Below are positions 8,201 through 16,330 of a stretch of 64,000 bases of DNA, piece by piece. Each line of letters begins with the position of its first letter. Position 1 is the stretch's first letter. The notes beneath the pieces were generated by a model, which searched no databases, was not told where the DNA came from, and worked only from the letters and a program-made list of their open reading frames with translations. Both the position numbers and the translations under genes were made by a program. Source of the stretch: Catalinimonas alkaloidigena (GTDB lineage Bacteria > Bacteroidota > Bacteroidia > Cytophagales > Cyclobacteriaceae); contig NZ_JAQFIL010000001.1 of assembly GCF_029504655.1 (NCBI RefSeq), positions 7,474,001-7,538,000 of the forward strand. Direction: 5' to 3'.

Positions 8201-8246
8201 AAAAAAAGAGCTTGCTAGACTTTTTATGTCTTCAGCAACCTCTTTT
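8201..8246 (-). terminator. Intrinsic terminator after porE
   Basis: AAAAGAG-C-TTGCT (8204-8216) pairs with AGCAA-C-CTCTTTT (8234-8246), with one internal C-C mismatch and a 17-base loop. Reading the minus strand the stem runs into T's. It lies 20 bases past the porE stop. Confidence 0.7.
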
Positions 8247-8266
8247 CAAAAGAATGTTATCAAACA

Positions 8267-10237
8267 CTACTCTGACGCATCCGCCCGGCTGTTATCCACA
8301 CGGGTCACTTTGAACTCTGTTCTACGGTTGATCTCATGCTGTTCTTCTGTCATAGCATTTTTGATGATCAGCTGCTCTTCTCCGTATCCACGGGCCGTAA
8401 TACGTTCAGGATTGATGCCGCTATCTACCAGATACTGTACTGCAGACTCAGCCCTACGCTGAGAAAGCTCTTGGTTATAATCGTTATCGCCCCGAGAGTC
8501 AGTATGAGAACTAAGCTCTATACTGATCTGAGGATTGTCCTCCAGTATTTTTACCAATTTGTCCAGCTCTACCGCAGCAGCATCGGTGATAAAAGATTCA
8601 TCAAATTCGTAATAAATATTTTCAAGTACGATAGCTTTATCCAGGACAATCTTGTTAAGTACAAGTTTGGTGGTAAAAGTAGTGTCAGTTACCATTTCTA
8701 CCAGTTCTTCCTGGGGGATGGTTTTCCCTACTGTACTGAAAGGAACGCGAGTGGTAAAATATCCTTCTTTCTCTCCCACCAACTCGTAGTTTGTTCCGCC
8801 TTCTACAGCAAATTTAAATGCTCCTTCCTCACCTGAGTTTTGCGTATCAATGGCGCTCCCTTCAGGAAAGCCAAGGCTTACTTTGACATCTTCCAGTTTT
8901 TTCTCTTCACCAGTGTCTTCTTCCTCCGTTACGGTGATACCTGCCAGGAAGTAGTTGACTGTTTTAAGTTCAGGGTCATTATTGACAAAAGCATAAATAT
9001 CATCATCTCCTTTTCCTTCAGCACGGTTAGAGGTAAAGTACCCATCCTTAATGGAAGTAAAAGTCATTCCAAAATCATCAGCTGTAGAGTTTACAGGGGG
9101 GCCTAAGTTCTCAATAGTAATTTGCCCATCCTTACGGATAGCCACGAAAATATCTAAAGCACCCATACTTGGATGTCCGTCAGAAGAGAAGTATAATTTT
9201 CCATCATCTGTAACGTAAGGAAACATCTCGTGTCCGGGTGTATTAATTGCCTCACCCATGTTACGAACACTGCTCCAGCGCCCCCTATTGTCTACACGTG
9301 CAGAGTACAGGTCATTGCCACCATAACCCCCCGGGCGGTTAGAAGAAAAATAAAGGGTACGCCCGTCTCGGCTAAAAGCTGGTGTAGAATCCCAGGCCTC
9401 AGGGTCGCTAATCGTCATGATCTCAGGAGTAGACCATTCTCCACGCTGATAGCGGGAAATATAGAGATTGACATCGCGCGTACTTTTGCGCTTGCCACTG
9501 TTGCCTCGAGCAAAGACCATGATACGTCCATCAGGAGAGAAGGTGATAGCGCCTTCGTTAACGATCTCATTTGCAAACTCTTCCCCCAGCGTACGAGCTT
9601 CTTCAATTTTAATAAGGCCATTCTCTATAGGAGCCTGCATAATATTGGTAAAGCCAGTCCCCGTGGCCTTGTATATTTTTTCGCTATTACGGGAAGTGGT
9701 AAAATAAAACGTTCCCCTATGTACGGTAGGAGCATATTCAGCACCTTCAGTATTTAAGTACTCTTCATTTTTAATCTCATAGTAAACATCTTTAGATAAA
9801 ATACTGCCCAGCCTGTCCAGATTATCTAACTCCTGCTGTGCCCATCCGGTAAACTCCAATACAGTATCTTCTGAGTATTCAATGTATTCCTTTAGCTCTT
9901 CTTTGGCTTTATCATACTCACCATTTTGCTTAAGAGACATAGCATAATGAAACACTGCCGAAGTGTCGGGGATACCTGATTCAATAGCAGCTTCATAGTA
10001 AGGCATAGCTTCCTGCAGGCGGTTACTCAAACGATATGCTTCAGCAATCTTATAATTTGACAGCGTGGTTTCCATGCCATTGTCAATGGCTACTTTATAA
10101 TGATCAATGGCCACATTATAGTCACCACCCTCAAAACTGTTGAATCCTTTAACGAGCGCCCTCTTCCCTGCATTACAAGCCGCAAGCAGGAACACGGCAG
10201 TCACGAAAAAAGACAGATACGCTAATTTATTTCTCAT
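8267..10237 (-). CDS. porE: T9SS lipoprotein PorE (TPR, PD40 propeller, CRD, OmpA)
   Basis: 656 residues from the ATG at 10237. An upstream in-frame ATG at 10282 would add 15 residues and spoil the signal peptide, so I reject it. The lipoprotein signal ends in LLAAC. The domain order is TPR repeats (about 25-130), PD40/WD40-like propeller blades ('ITFSPDGRIMVFAR', 'PAFSRDGRTLYFSSNRPGGYGGNDLY', 'PYVTDDGKLYFSSDGHPSMGALDIF'), a carboxypeptidase-regulatory-like domain (about 450-520), and an OmpA peptidoglycan-binding domain ('SSHTDSRGDNDYNQELSQRRAESA'). This architecture is that of PorE, which links the type IX secretion machine to peptidoglycan. Other T9SS core genes are not adjacent, so the name rests on architecture alone. 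Confidence 0.8.
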   Translation of the reverse strand: MRNKLAYLSFFVTAVFLLAACNAGKRALVKGFNSFEGGDYNVAIDHYKVAIDNGMETTLSNYKIAEAYRLSNRLQEAMPYYEAAIESGIPDTSAVFHYAMSLKQNGEYDKAKEELKEYIEYSEDTVLEFTGWAQQELDNLDRLGSILSKDVYYEIKNEEYLNTEGAEYAPTVHRGTFYFTTSRNSEKIYKATGTGFTNIMQAPIENGLIKIEEARTLGEEFANEIVNEGAITFSPDGRIMVFARGNSGKRKSTRDVNLYISRYQRGEWSTPEIMTISDPEAWDSTPAFSRDGRTLYFSSNRPGGYGGNDLYSARVDNRGRWSSVRNMGEAINTPGHEMFPYVTDDGKLYFSSDGHPSMGALDIFVAIRKDGQITIENLGPPVNSTADDFGMTFTSIKDGYFTSNRAEGKGDDDIYAFVNNDPELKTVNYFLAGITVTEEEDTGEEKKLEDVKVSLGFPEGSAIDTQNSGEEGAFKFAVEGGTNYELVGEKEGYFTTRVPFSTVGKTIPQEELVEMVTDTTFTTKLVLNKIVLDKAIVLENIYYEFDESFITDAAAVELDKLVKILEDNPQISIELSSHTDSRGDNDYNQELSQRRAESAVQYLVDSGINPERITARGYGEEQLIIKNAMTEEQHEINRRTEFKVTRVDNSRADASE

Positions 10238-10351
10238 AGCAATGTGAATGATAATATTTTTTAAACAGCACAATAGCAACATAGAGTTTTTTTGCTACTA
10301 TTTGAGTTCTCCATGTAGATGGAACGTCATAAACGCCTGTAAATTATGTAC

Positions 10352-10858
10352 TTAGACAGTCTTAAAATAACGGGAAAGCCACGAATCTTTGGCTGGAATT
10401 ACCCATTCTTTTTCAAACTGTTCTTTATTACTCACTAAATTATTGAAGGTCAAGGTCTCCGGCTTAATTCTTCCTTCTAACACTTGCTGCTTAAGCTGCG
10501 CAGTGGACTCTACAAATATCTCATCCTGATGAAGAAAAGCTACTTTGGTACGGTCAAAGAATGAAAAGCTTTCTCTCTCCGTACTGAATTTTTCTTCCAA
10601 TTCTTTTACCAATGCTACTGATGCATCAATAGAACATCCACTTGCCATATTATGGCCTTCGTCGACAGCGATTACTAAAAAGCGACTGTGAAAAATTTTT
10701 ACGGATGAACGTAAAGGCTGACCATGCGCAGCCCAGGCAGAAGTAAATTGCTGCCCTAACTGCTGAGCGTATTCTTCTTCCGCATGGCTAAGTGTACGAC
10801 TTCCCTGGTAGATCCACACTCTAGCCTGAGCGGGCATATCTTCAAAAGGTATATACAT
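10352..10858 (-). CDS. Conserved Bacteroidota protein, often mislabelled ABC transporter ATPase
   Basis: 168 residues, soluble. It begins 'MYIPFEDMPAQARVWIYQGSRTLS' and contains 'FLVIAVDEGHNMASGCSIDASVALVKELE'. I recall close relatives carrying the label 'ABC transporter ATPase', but there is no Walker A, Walker B or signature motif here, so that name is not supported. The Cys in 'GCSIDAS' and the Asp-Glu-Gly-His segment look conserved and might form a small active or binding site. It stands alone on the minus strand between porE and a divergent serine hydrolase. Function unknown. Confidence 0.7.
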   Translation of the reverse strand: MYIPFEDMPAQARVWIYQGSRTLSHAEEEYAQQLGQQFTSAWAAHGQPLRSSVKIFHSRFLVIAVDEGHNMASGCSIDASVALVKELEEKFSTERESFSFFDRTKVAFLHQDEIFVESTAQLKQQVLEGRIKPETLTFNNLVSNKEQFEKEWVIPAKDSWLSRYFKTV

Positions 10859-10986
10859 AATGTGTGAGATTAGAACTAGTAAATTACAAATTAAATTCGC
10901 ATAATTTAATGAATGTTTTGTTGTTGTACTAACGCTTTTGCATCAGGCAACGTTTACTGAGCTTTCATAAACTCTTCTGATTTTTT

Positions 10987-12321
10987 ATGTATCCGCTGCT
11001 TTTTTTCCTACTAATCACTTTCACAATTTGGCTGACCTTTGTACTAGCCCCCATCTTAAACGGTTTTCTGGCAAAGCATGTATGTTCGTGTATCTACGTA
11101 AGTGGTAGAGCAGTAGAGGAAGTCAGCAAAACAGAGCTCAAAATCTCTCTTTTCAGACTGTCTGCTTTCACTACAGACAATCATACTAAAAGTGTGAAGG
11201 TAAGCTTTTTAGGGCTTTTCTCCAGACACGCTTTCTATCATCCGCTTAGCGGATGCACCTTATGTAAGTCATCCTCTATAAAGCCCCCTTCTTCTCCACC
11301 TATTATTAGGCCTGAAGTTAAAGTGAAGGAGATAAGCACTATGGATTACTCATCAGCAGAGAAACAATTCTGGGAACAATGCGCAGAGCCCTGGCTGCAA
11401 ACGGCTCCCTCAGATACACTCGCCTTAATCATAATGCAAGGAGAAAAATGTGTAGTAGAGAAATATGCAGCAGGAATTCAAAAAGAAACACCTTTGGCAG
11501 GTTGGTCAATGGCTAAAAGTGTGATGAATGCATTGGTAGGCATTATGGTAAAGCAGGGGCTTTTGCAATTACATGATATTCTGCCGGAAGAAGTTTGGCG
11601 AACTAAAATAAATGGAAGAGAACAAATGACGATGCATCATCTGCTGCAGATGAGTAGTGGGCTTCCCTGGTCAGAAAGATATTGGTGGAGAAGTGATGTT
11701 ACCAATATGCTTTTCAATAGTGAGGATGTAAGTCATATTATTTCAGGAAAATGCTCCAGGTTAGCGCCCGGTACAAAATGGCAATACGCCAGCGGCACTA
11801 CTAACCTCATTAGTAAAACAATGCGAATTATTCTCGGAGAGGACTATGCGGCTTTTCCTTATCGTGAGCTTTTTGCTCCCTTAGGTATGGAAACTGCTTT
11901 GATGGAGACCGATGCCAGCGGACATTTTGTAGGCTCATCCTATATGCTGGCTTCTGCCAGAGATTGGGCAAAATTTGGACTGCTCTATGCTCAGGACGGA
12001 ATCTGGAGAGGAAAGCGTATTTTACCGGAAGGCTGGGTAGACTATACAAAAAGGCCGGCAGAAGCAGCGCCTTTCAACGAATACGGAGCACATTTCTGGC
12101 TAAATCTAGGAGTTGGTCAGCCACTACAGAATCGTAAACTGCCCAATGTGCCTTCTGATGTTTTTTATGCTTCTGGCTTTGGCGGACAGCGCGTTTTTGT
12201 GGTCCCTTCCTATGAATTGGTCGTTGTACGTTTGGGTAGTGCCCACTTAAAAGAACCGGACTTTAATGCTTTGCTATCAGGTGTACTAGCTAATTTGGAC
12301 CGTAGTAGGGGATCATCTTAA
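10987..12321 (+). CDS. Serine hydrolase of the beta-lactamase / class C family, membrane anchored
   Basis: 444 residues. An N-terminal hydrophobic helix (about 3-25) is followed by a Cys-containing linker to about residue 115 and then a beta-lactamase-family (PF00144) domain. The catalytic motif Ser-Met-Ala-Lys is at residues 174-177 ('GWSMAKSVMNALVG'). The second motif appears as Tyr-Ala-Ser in 'WQYASGTTNLISK', and the end has 'FYASGFGGQRVFVVP', where a true beta-lactamase would have KTG or HxG. Such proteins act as esterases, D-aminopeptidases or peptidoglycan carboxypeptidases. Substrate unknown. It is probably periplasmic and anchored in the inner membrane. Confidence 0.8.
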   Translation: MYPLLFFLLITFTIWLTFVLAPILNGFLAKHVCSCIYVSGRAVEEVSKTELKISLFRLSAFTTDNHTKSVKVSFLGLFSRHAFYHPLSGCTLCKSSSIKPPSSPPIIRPEVKVKEISTMDYSSAEKQFWEQCAEPWLQTAPSDTLALIIMQGEKCVVEKYAAGIQKETPLAGWSMAKSVMNALVGIMVKQGLLQLHDILPEEVWRTKINGREQMTMHHLLQMSSGLPWSERYWWRSDVTNMLFNSEDVSHIISGKCSRLAPGTKWQYASGTTNLISKTMRIILGEDYAAFPYRELFAPLGMETALMETDASGHFVGSSYMLASARDWAKFGLLYAQDGIWRGKRILPEGWVDYTKRPAEAAPFNEYGAHFWLNLGVGQPLQNRKLPNVPSDVFYASGFGGQRVFVVPSYELVVVRLGSAHLKEPDFNALLSGVLANLDRSRGSS

Positions 12322-12435
12322 AAACTGATATAAATCATAATCTTTGAAAAGATAGCTCATGTTTTTCAGAAAATAATTTGGCGAACTTCATGAAGTAAGC
12401 AGTAAAGTAAGTGCAACCGCCAAACCGCATGAGCC

Positions 12436-13131
12436 ATGGAACTGAAAAAAAATCCTAAATACGATATATATCGGCAATCCGGTCTGTTTTTCAGTATAGG
12501 ATTGGTGGTAAGTATGCTGATGGTTACCGCTCTCTTTGAGTGGAAAACCTATGATCATGAAAATTTGCCCCAACTGACCAACACCGTTGATGATCAGTAT
12601 GAAGAAGTGTTAGATATTCCACCTACCACACAGCCTCCTCCCCCTCCCCCACAGCAGGTTTACATGCCCAATATTGTGGAAGTACCGGACGAAGAAGTCA
12701 TCATTACAGATTTAGATATTAACCTGGATATTGAGATCAAAGAATCTACGGTGATTGAAGAATATGATTATAGTCTATATGTAGAAGAAGCTCCAGAAGA
12801 AGAAGAGGTAGAGGAAATATTTCTCATCGTAGAAGAGTTTCCTGAACCAGAAGGAGGAATGGAGTCTTTTTATAAGTATGTCGCTGAGAACTTGAAGTAC
12901 CCTAAGTTTGCCTCATTCAATGGTATAAGCGGAAAGGTATACGTTCAGTTTGTGATTGATAAAGAAGGCAATGTTACAGATGTGTCTATCATCAAAGGCA
13001 TTGGCGGTGGTTGTGATGAGGAAGCTTTGCGGATTGTAAAAGAAAGTCCGAGTAGATGGGAAGCCGGCAAACAGAGAGGAGTACCGGTCAAAGTGAGGAT
13101 GGTATTGCCGATTACTTTCAAGATAGATTAA
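12436..13131 (+). CDS. tonB: TonB family energy transducer
   Basis: 231 residues. One N-terminal membrane segment (about 18-35) is followed by a proline-rich stretch ('PPTTQPPPPPPQQ', near 57-70), a very acidic linker (about 75-135), and a C-terminal TonB domain ('PEGGMESFYKYVAENLKYP ... GKVYVQFVIDKEGNVTDVSIIKGIGGGCDEEALRIV'). The TonB C-terminus binds outer-membrane receptors and passes on proton-motive force from ExbBD. No exbB, exbD or TonB-dependent receptor is in the neighbourhood, so the partner is unknown. A strong terminator follows 20 bases after the stop. Confidence 0.9.
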   Translation: MELKKNPKYDIYRQSGLFFSIGLVVSMLMVTALFEWKTYDHENLPQLTNTVDDQYEEVLDIPPTTQPPPPPPQQVYMPNIVEVPDEEVIITDLDINLDIEIKESTVIEEYDYSLYVEEAPEEEEVEEIFLIVEEFPEPEGGMESFYKYVAENLKYPKFASFNGISGKVYVQFVIDKEGNVTDVSIIKGIGGGCDEEALRIVKESPSRWEAGKQRGVPVKVRMVLPITFKID

Positions 13132-13149
13132 AGCTAGGCTTTCTCAAGA

Positions 13150-13188
13150 AAAGCAGCCCGCTGGAATTTCCGGCGGGCTGCTTTTTTA
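13150..13188. terminator. Bidirectional terminator between tonB and the Fe-S gene
   Basis: A 10-base perfect stem AGCAGCCCGC/GCGGGCTGCT (13152-13161 with 13173-13182) is followed by six T's on the plus strand. The other strand also ends in a short T run. It sits between two convergent genes and should serve both. Confidence 0.9.
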
Positions 13189-13195
13189 TCATATC

Positions 13196-13972
13196 CTATA
13201 GCTTTTCGTTTTCAGCAATGATTTCAGCAATATCTTTTACCGCCACCTCTTTTTCTTTGTTCTTGTTTTTCACGCCGTCACTCATCATGGTCATACAAAA
13301 TGGGCAGGCTACCGCTATGGTTTGAGCACCGGTAGATAGCGCTTCCTCGGTACGCTCTGTGTTTACTTCTTTCTTACCGGCCTCAGCGTCCTTAAACATC
13401 TGTGCTCCTCCGGCGCCACAGCAAAAACCTTTGGTACGGCAGCGTTTCATCTCTACCAGGTCAGCATCCAGTGCTTCCAGCACTTCGCGAGGGGCTTCAT
13501 AAATGTTATTGGCTCTGCCCAGAAAGCAGGAGTCGTGATAGGTAATTTTTTTACCATTGAATGCTCCCCCTCCCTGAAGCTTAATCCTTCCTTCGTTGAT
13601 CAGTTGTTGGAGAAAAGTAGAATGGTGGATGACTTCATAATTACCACCCAGCTCAGGATATTCATTCTTGATCGTATTAAAACAGTGAGGGCAGGCAGTC
13701 ACAATTTTTTTGACGTTGTATCCATTAAGCACTTCAATGTTTGAAGCGGCCTGCATCTGAAAAAGAAATTCATTGCCAGCTCGCCTTGCAGGATCGCCCG
13801 TGCAGGTTTCTTCAGGCCCCAGTACCGCGAACTGAACACCCACTTTATGCAGAATTTTGACAAAGGCTTTGGTCACACGTTTATAACGATCATCGTAGGA
13901 GCCAGCGCAGCCTACCCAGAAGAGTACTTCAGGTTCCTGACCCTGCGCTGACATATCCGCCATGGTGGGCAC
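13196..13972 (-). CDS. (Fe-S)-binding protein with CCG domains (HdrB/GlpC-like), 5' end uncertain
   Basis: 258 residues as read from a GTG at 13972. It has two cysteine-rich domains: the first with 'WVGCAGSYD', 'ETCTGDPARR' and 'ACPHCFNT', the second with 'HDSCFLGRANN', 'GFCCGAGG' and 'ACPFCMTM'. Such CCG domains bind noncanonical [4Fe-4S] clusters in HdrB, GlpC and LutA relatives and pass electrons between donors and quinones. It follows the membrane ferredoxin-type gene at 14076-15434, and the two probably form one complex. An ATG at 14063, 13 bases after the upstream stop, opens a different frame that would join this one if one base were removed; see findings. The start is therefore unsettled. 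Confidence 0.85.
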   Translation of the reverse strand: MPTMADMSAQGQEPEVLFWVGCAGSYDDRYKRVTKAFVKILHKVGVQFAVLGPEETCTGDPARRAGNEFLFQMQAASNIEVLNGYNVKKIVTACPHCFNTIKNEYPELGGNYEVIHHSTFLQQLINEGRIKLQGGGAFNGKKITYHDSCFLGRANNIYEAPREVLEALDADLVEMKRCRTKGFCCGAGGAQMFKDAEAGKKEVNTERTEEALSTGAQTIAVACPFCMTMMSDGVKNKNKEKEVAVKDIAEIIAENEKL

Positions 13973-14075
13973 CTCTATAGGTTGTGTACTGGAAGCTTGC
14001 TTGGCTTTTTGTTGTTTCGCTATTTTCTGTATTGCCTATTATGTTGTTTTCTTGTTCACTCATGTCTGTTCAGTT

Positions 14076-15434
14076 TTACTCTTGAGATTCTTTTTGGGTT
14101 CCACCTGTTTCATCTGCCAGTTCATCAGCCCAGTTAAAACGATCAGTAGGAGCAAATTTCCAGGGAGCAAAGTTATTTTCCACATTGGAAAACATGGCAT
14201 TCCAGGCTGGTGGGGACTGTGCCTCTTCCATGGCTACGTAGCGACGTAATTGTAATATGATAGCAAGCGGGTTAATATTGATAGGGCAAGCCTCTACACA
14301 GGCATTGCAGGAAGTACAGGCATTGATCTCCTCTCGCTGTATATAATCATCCAGCAGTGATTTACCATCTTCCAGACCTTTGCCCCCTTTCTGCAAGCTT
14401 TTTCCTACTTCTTCTGAGCGGTCCCGTGTATCCATCATAATTTTGCGGGGAGAAAGCTTCTTGCCGGTCTGGTTCGCCGGACATTCCGCTGTGCAACGAC
14501 CACATTCGGTGCAGGCATAGGCGCCCATGATATCCCGCCAGTCCAGGTCATTCACATCTTTGGCACCAAAGCGCCCTACTTCCTCAGCCTCTGTATCGTC
14601 TCCATTTTCAGGCTGGGCACCCAGCATGATCTGCACCTCTTTGGTCACGGCAGGCATATTGTCCATTTTACCTTTAGGGGCAATGCGGGCATAATAAGTC
14701 TGCGGAAATGCCATGAAAATATGTAGATGTTTGGAATAAGTGATGTATATGGCGAAGCCCAGAATACCGATAATGTGAAACCACCAGGCAAAGCGTTCTA
14801 CAAATATCAAGCTCCTGGTAGACATGCCTTCAAATAAAGGAATGAACAGGCCACTGAAAAACAGATAGCCTGTGTCAGGGTAATTTGCATCAGGACGATC
14901 CTGCAAAATTTGGTCGGTAGCATTCATTGTGAGGATGGCAAACATCAGGATAATTTCTACTACCAGAATGATATTAGCATCCAGCTTGGGCCAGGCCGTC
15001 AGTTCTCTTGCATTAAAACGCTTGATGGGCAATACATTTCTGCGAAGCAGAAAAAACACACAGGAGAGAATCACGGTTACTGCCAGAAACTCAAAAATAT
15101 TAATAGGGATTGTATAAAAACTACCCAGGGTAGGGGCAAAAATGCGGTGCGTACCAAAAATACCGGCCAGTACAAATTCCAGTACCTCCAGGTTGATTAC
15201 GATAAAGCCTACATAGATACAAAGGTGAAGAAAAGCCGGGATGAATTTTTTGAACATTTTTTTCTGCCCGAAGGCCACCAGAAGCATATTCTTGCTTCTT
15301 ACTGAAGGCTGATCATTATGTTTACCCTCTTTTCCCAGTAGTATGTTCTGCCTGATTCTGCTGATTCTCCGGTAGAGCATGTATCCGGCAATGGCCAGTA
15401 CCAGGAGAAAAACTATTTGCTGAATAAGTCCCAT
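14076..15434 (-). CDS. Membrane electron-transfer protein with two 4Fe-4S clusters
   Basis: 452 residues. About five N-terminal membrane helices (around residues 4-22, 60-90, 105-130, 152-175 and 212-235) resemble NarI/HdrE-type membrane domains. They are followed by a ferredoxin-type domain with two motifs, 'CTECGRCTAECP' (near 308) and 'CTSCNACVEACP' (near 370), each CxxCxxCxxxCP. It is likely to move electrons between a soluble donor and quinone together with the CCG protein encoded just downstream. The identity of the donor (for example ETF, lactate or glycolate oxidation) cannot be read from this window. Confidence 0.85.
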   Translation of the reverse strand: MGLIQQIVFLLVLAIAGYMLYRRISRIRQNILLGKEGKHNDQPSVRSKNMLLVAFGQKKMFKKFIPAFLHLCIYVGFIVINLEVLEFVLAGIFGTHRIFAPTLGSFYTIPINIFEFLAVTVILSCVFFLLRRNVLPIKRFNARELTAWPKLDANIILVVEIILMFAILTMNATDQILQDRPDANYPDTGYLFFSGLFIPLFEGMSTRSLIFVERFAWWFHIIGILGFAIYITYSKHLHIFMAFPQTYYARIAPKGKMDNMPAVTKEVQIMLGAQPENGDDTEAEEVGRFGAKDVNDLDWRDIMGAYACTECGRCTAECPANQTGKKLSPRKIMMDTRDRSEEVGKSLQKGGKGLEDGKSLLDDYIQREEINACTSCNACVEACPININPLAIILQLRRYVAMEEAQSPPAWNAMFSNVENNFAPWKFAPTDRFNWADELADETGGTQKESQE

Positions 15435-15466
15435 TATTCTTTTTTTAATTTTTTTACTAGTTTCTA

Positions 15467-15497
15467 TTGCGCCGCTATCATTATTCTTCTACTTTTG
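15467..15497 (+). promoter_or_regulatory. Promoter of tRNA-Phe
   Basis: The -33 TTG (15467-15469) and the -7 TACTTTTG (15490-15497) are 20 bases apart, the same geometry as the tRNA-His promoter. The 20 bases at 15487-15506 are identical to those before tRNA-His. Confidence 0.85.
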
Positions 15498-15509
15498 TAC
15501 CCTCATTAC

Positions 15510-15585
15510 GGTGATGTAGCTCAGTTGGTAGAGCATCGGACTGAAAATCCGTGAGTCGGTGGTTCGAGCCCACTCATCACCACCA
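15510..15585 (+). tRNA. tRNA-Phe (GAA), CCA encoded
   Basis: 73 bases of cloverleaf plus an encoded CCA. The acceptor stem GGTGATG/CATCACC pairs perfectly. The D arm is GCTC...GAGC, the anticodon loop CTGAAAA has anticodon GAA (Phe), and the T arm is GGTGG-TTCGAGC-CCACT. The discriminator base is A. A terminator hairpin begins within the CCA. Confidence 0.97.
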
Positions 15586-15618
15586 GCCTTTTCGTGATAG
15601 CGGAAAGGCTTTTTTTTG
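15585..15618 (+). terminator. Terminator after tRNA-Phe
   Basis: AGCCTTTTCG pairs with CGGAAAGGCT (15585-15594 with 15601-15610, one G-T pair) around a 6-base loop, followed by eight T's. It starts at the last base of the tRNA CCA. Confidence 0.85.
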
Positions 15619-15673
15619 CTTTTTTGCTTCTTTCCTGCCAAAAGTTACGCAATCAATTCATGGGCAATTATAT

Positions 15674-15768
15674 AACGCCCTCCTATAACAAATATATACA
15701 ATTAACGAAATAGTATGCAAGCATACTATTTTGAATAATGTAATTTACTGAAAGAAATTGAGGGCGTT
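15674..15768. repeat. Concentric inverted repeats in the gap after tRNA-Phe
   Basis: The outer arms AACGCCCTC/GAGGGCGTT (15674-15682 with 15760-15768) are perfect over 9 bases. Inside them lies an 11-base palindrome arm pair, AAATAGTATGC/GCATACTATTT (15708-15718 with 15721-15731), with 2 bases between. The centres differ by only 1.5 bases, so the two form one symmetric structure about 95 bases across. It could be a dimeric regulator site, a cruciform or an RNA hairpin. No gene is nearby on either side. Confidence 0.6.
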
Positions 15769-15785
15769 CTTTAAAAAAAAATAGG

Positions 15786-15855
15786 AAAGGATGAATATCT
15801 TAAAAAGATCTTTAGAAAAACCAATCTCTCAGCAAAAACTTAAATCCCATCCTTT
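15786..15855. repeat. Wide inverted repeat AAAGGATG/CATCCTTT
   Basis: Eight-base arms at 15786-15793 and 15848-15855 enclose about 54 AT-rich bases that include the small palindrome AAAGATCTTT. It may be part of a structured transcript or chance pairing in AT-rich DNA. From 15856 to 16110 I see no gene longer than a 15-codon frame and no other clear structure. Confidence 0.3.
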
Positions 15856-16110
15856 TTAGATAAAATAGCTATGTCTACAGTTCACAGAAGAAAAGTCATG
15901 TTTGATAAGTATAATAAAAAATAAAATTAGTCATATTATGTTGTAAGGGCACTTTTATACTGATAAGTAAAATTACACGTGTAGGTAAACCCCTTTTCCA
16001 CATAAGATAAAAAAAATTAAACTCTTTACATTTGTTATATATCAAATGAAGCAGAAGAGAGCAGAGAAAAGAACAGGGAAGCGCTTCAAGTGATCAACGA
16101 ATATTTTGAA

Positions 16111-16135
16111 ATAGGTTAGGTTGTGTAGTATATAA
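16111..16135 (+). repeat. Tandem box, copy 1
   Basis: The box core TAGGTTAGGTTGTGTAG is followed by TATATAA. It is the first of three near-identical 25-base boxes with starts 95 and 98 bases apart. It differs from copy 2 at two positions. A hairpin follows after 5 bases. Confidence 0.85.
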
Positions 16136-16140
16136 TAAAT

Positions 16141-16174
16141 GAGGCGATCCGTGAGAATGAAGATTGCCTCTTTT
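16141..16174 (+). terminator. Hairpin plus T-run following box 1
   Basis: GAGGCGATC pairs with GATTGCCTC (16141-16149 with 16162-16170, one G-T pair), then TTTT. It has the form of an intrinsic terminator, and its stem sequence is unrelated to those after boxes 2 and 3. Confidence 0.6.
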
Positions 16175-16205
16175 ATCCTCCTTATGAAAAAATTTTAATA
16201 AAAAT

Positions 16206-16230
16206 ATAGGTTAGGTTGTGTAGTGTACAA
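16206..16230 (+). repeat. Tandem box, copy 2
   Basis: Same core TAGGTTAGGTTGTGTAG followed by TGTACAA. It starts 95 bases after copy 1, with AT-rich DNA upstream and its own hairpin directly downstream. Confidence 0.85.
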
Positions 16231-16234
16231 AAGA

Positions 16235-16268
16235 AGTCATCTGCATTTTAGACAGATGACTCCTTTTT
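16235..16268 (+). terminator. Hairpin plus T-run following box 2
   Basis: The 9-base perfect stem AGTCATCTG/CAGATGACT (16235-16243 with 16253-16261) has a 9-base loop, followed by CC and five T's. Confidence 0.7.
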
Positions 16269-16303
16269 CTTCTCCGACAAAAAGTATTAAAAATATATAG
16301 ATT

Positions 16304-16328
16304 TTAGGTTAGGTTGTGTAGTGTATAA
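16304..16328 (+). repeat. Tandem box, copy 3
   Basis: Same core TAGGTTAGGTTGTGTAG followed by TGTATAA. It starts 98 bases after copy 2, and the hairpin follows within 2 bases. Confidence 0.85.
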
Positions 16329-16330
16329 AA

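Noticed and set aside
10352..10858. ABC transporter ATPase
   Set aside because: No Walker A, Walker B or LSGGQ-type motif. The label is likely to be inherited from databases.
15510..15585. tRNA-Phe as an integration site for a mobile element
   Set aside because: No integrase gene, and I found no direct repeat of the tRNA 3' end in the following 900 bases.
16046..16093. A 15-codon frame MKQKRAEKRTGKRFK just before the box array
   Set aside because: Very short, no counterpart upstream of boxes 2 and 3, and a strongly basic composition is expected from A/G-rich DNA. Not enough to call a gene.
16111..16328. TTAGG-like telomere motif in the boxes
   Set aside because: Only two TTAGG units per box and the window is ordinary internal chromosome, so the resemblance to telomere repeats is accidental.
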